A DNA stretch of 5,769 nucleotides from an uncultured Oscillospiraceae bacterium (lineage in GTDB: Bacteria; Bacillota; Clostridia; Oscillospirales; Ruminococcaceae): positions 1 to 5,769 of the forward strand of contig CABUAH010000081.1 of the NCBI GenBank assembly GCA_902489475.1, in the 5' to 3' direction. Positions 5,697 to 5,769 of the stretch are shown here, piece after piece. The translations under genes were made by a program, and so were the position numbers. The notes under the pieces were generated by a model. That model was not told the origin of the DNA. It searched no databases and was given only the letters and a program-made list of their open reading frames with translations. How positions within the stretch are numbered: the stretch's first letter is position 1; the number at the start of each line of letters is the position of its first letter.

Positions 5697-5728
5697 AAAA
5701 CGGTTGGCGCTAGTTTGTCAACCGTTTT
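5697..5728 (+). terminator. Intrinsic terminator of the aminotransferase gene, possibly bidirectional
   Basis: AAAACGGTTG (5697-5706) pairs perfectly with CAACCGTTTT (5719-5728) over a 12-base loop. The stem ends in four T and is followed by the T-rich GTTCTGTTTT. It lies 69 bases past the stop. The A run before the stem gives a T run on the minus strand, so it could also end a convergent transcript. Confidence 0.75.
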
Positions 5729-5769
5729 GTTCTGTTTTAACAGCTATTTTTCCGTGTTCGGCTTCATAT
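5718..5769 (-). CDS. Possible C-terminus of a convergent gene (partial)
   Basis: From the right edge one minus-strand frame stays open for 16 codons (YEAEHGKIAVKTEQNG) and ends at TGA 5720-5718, within the terminator stem. The composition is protein-like, and a convergent gene sharing the terminator would be a normal layout. The fragment is far too short to identify or to prove coding. Confidence 0.25.
   Translation of the reverse strand, partial: YEAEHGKIAVKTEQNG

Noticed and set aside
1..5769. CRISPR array, tRNA, rRNA, integrase or transposase genes
   Set aside because: No regularly spaced repeats, no cloverleaf sequence with CCA or GTTC-type arms, and no recombinase-like protein were seen on either strand.

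Overview
The window looks like chromosome of a low-GC member of the Clostridia. The support is A+T-rich spacers, strong purine-rich Shine-Dalgarno sites, SigA-type promoters, and proteins that read like Firmicutes versions of their families. A position within the Oscillospirales (Ruminococcus/Eubacterium-like) is my inference from style and cannot be proven from this window. No mobile-element gene, CRISPR array, tRNA or rRNA is visible.

Layout. Positions 1-157 hold no convincing gene but three hairpins: two abutting long palindromes (18-48 and 49-81) and a plus-strand intrinsic terminator (115-147), presumably for a gene left of the window. Two minus-strand units follow. The right-hand unit starts at a promoter near 4037-4009. 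It encodes a cytosolic CorC/HlyC-type CBS-domain protein and, 32 bases later, a membrane-anchored extracytoplasmic transglutaminase-like protein, and it ends at a terminator at 1534-1566. The left-hand unit has its own extended -10 promoter (1521-1493). It encodes RsmI (16S rRNA C1402 2'-O-methyltransferase) and RimI (N-acetyltransferase of ribosomal protein S18), which overlap by 8 bases. Both proteins modify the small ribosomal subunit, so this unit is a small ribosome-maturation operon.

The 417-base spacer 3927-4343 separates divergent transcription units. It holds the minus-strand promoter of the CBS-protein unit, a plus-strand promoter (4278-4306), several perfect inverted repeats, a degenerate direct repeat about 120 bases apart, and a palindrome overlapping the plus-strand -35 box. 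Downstream of it, on the plus strand, is a complete PLP-dependent aspartate aminotransferase-like enzyme (4344-5627). This gene is followed by a heptamer-periodic A+T-rich repeat, a 10-bp palindrome and a 10-bp-stem terminator. The last about 50 bases may hold the C-terminus of a convergent minus-strand gene.

Most of the window is ordinary housekeeping sequence. The parts most worth a second look are the structured intergenic regions (18-81 and 4040-4290), the altered acetyl-CoA loop of RimI, and the pairing of a CorC-like protein with a secreted transglutaminase-like protein.
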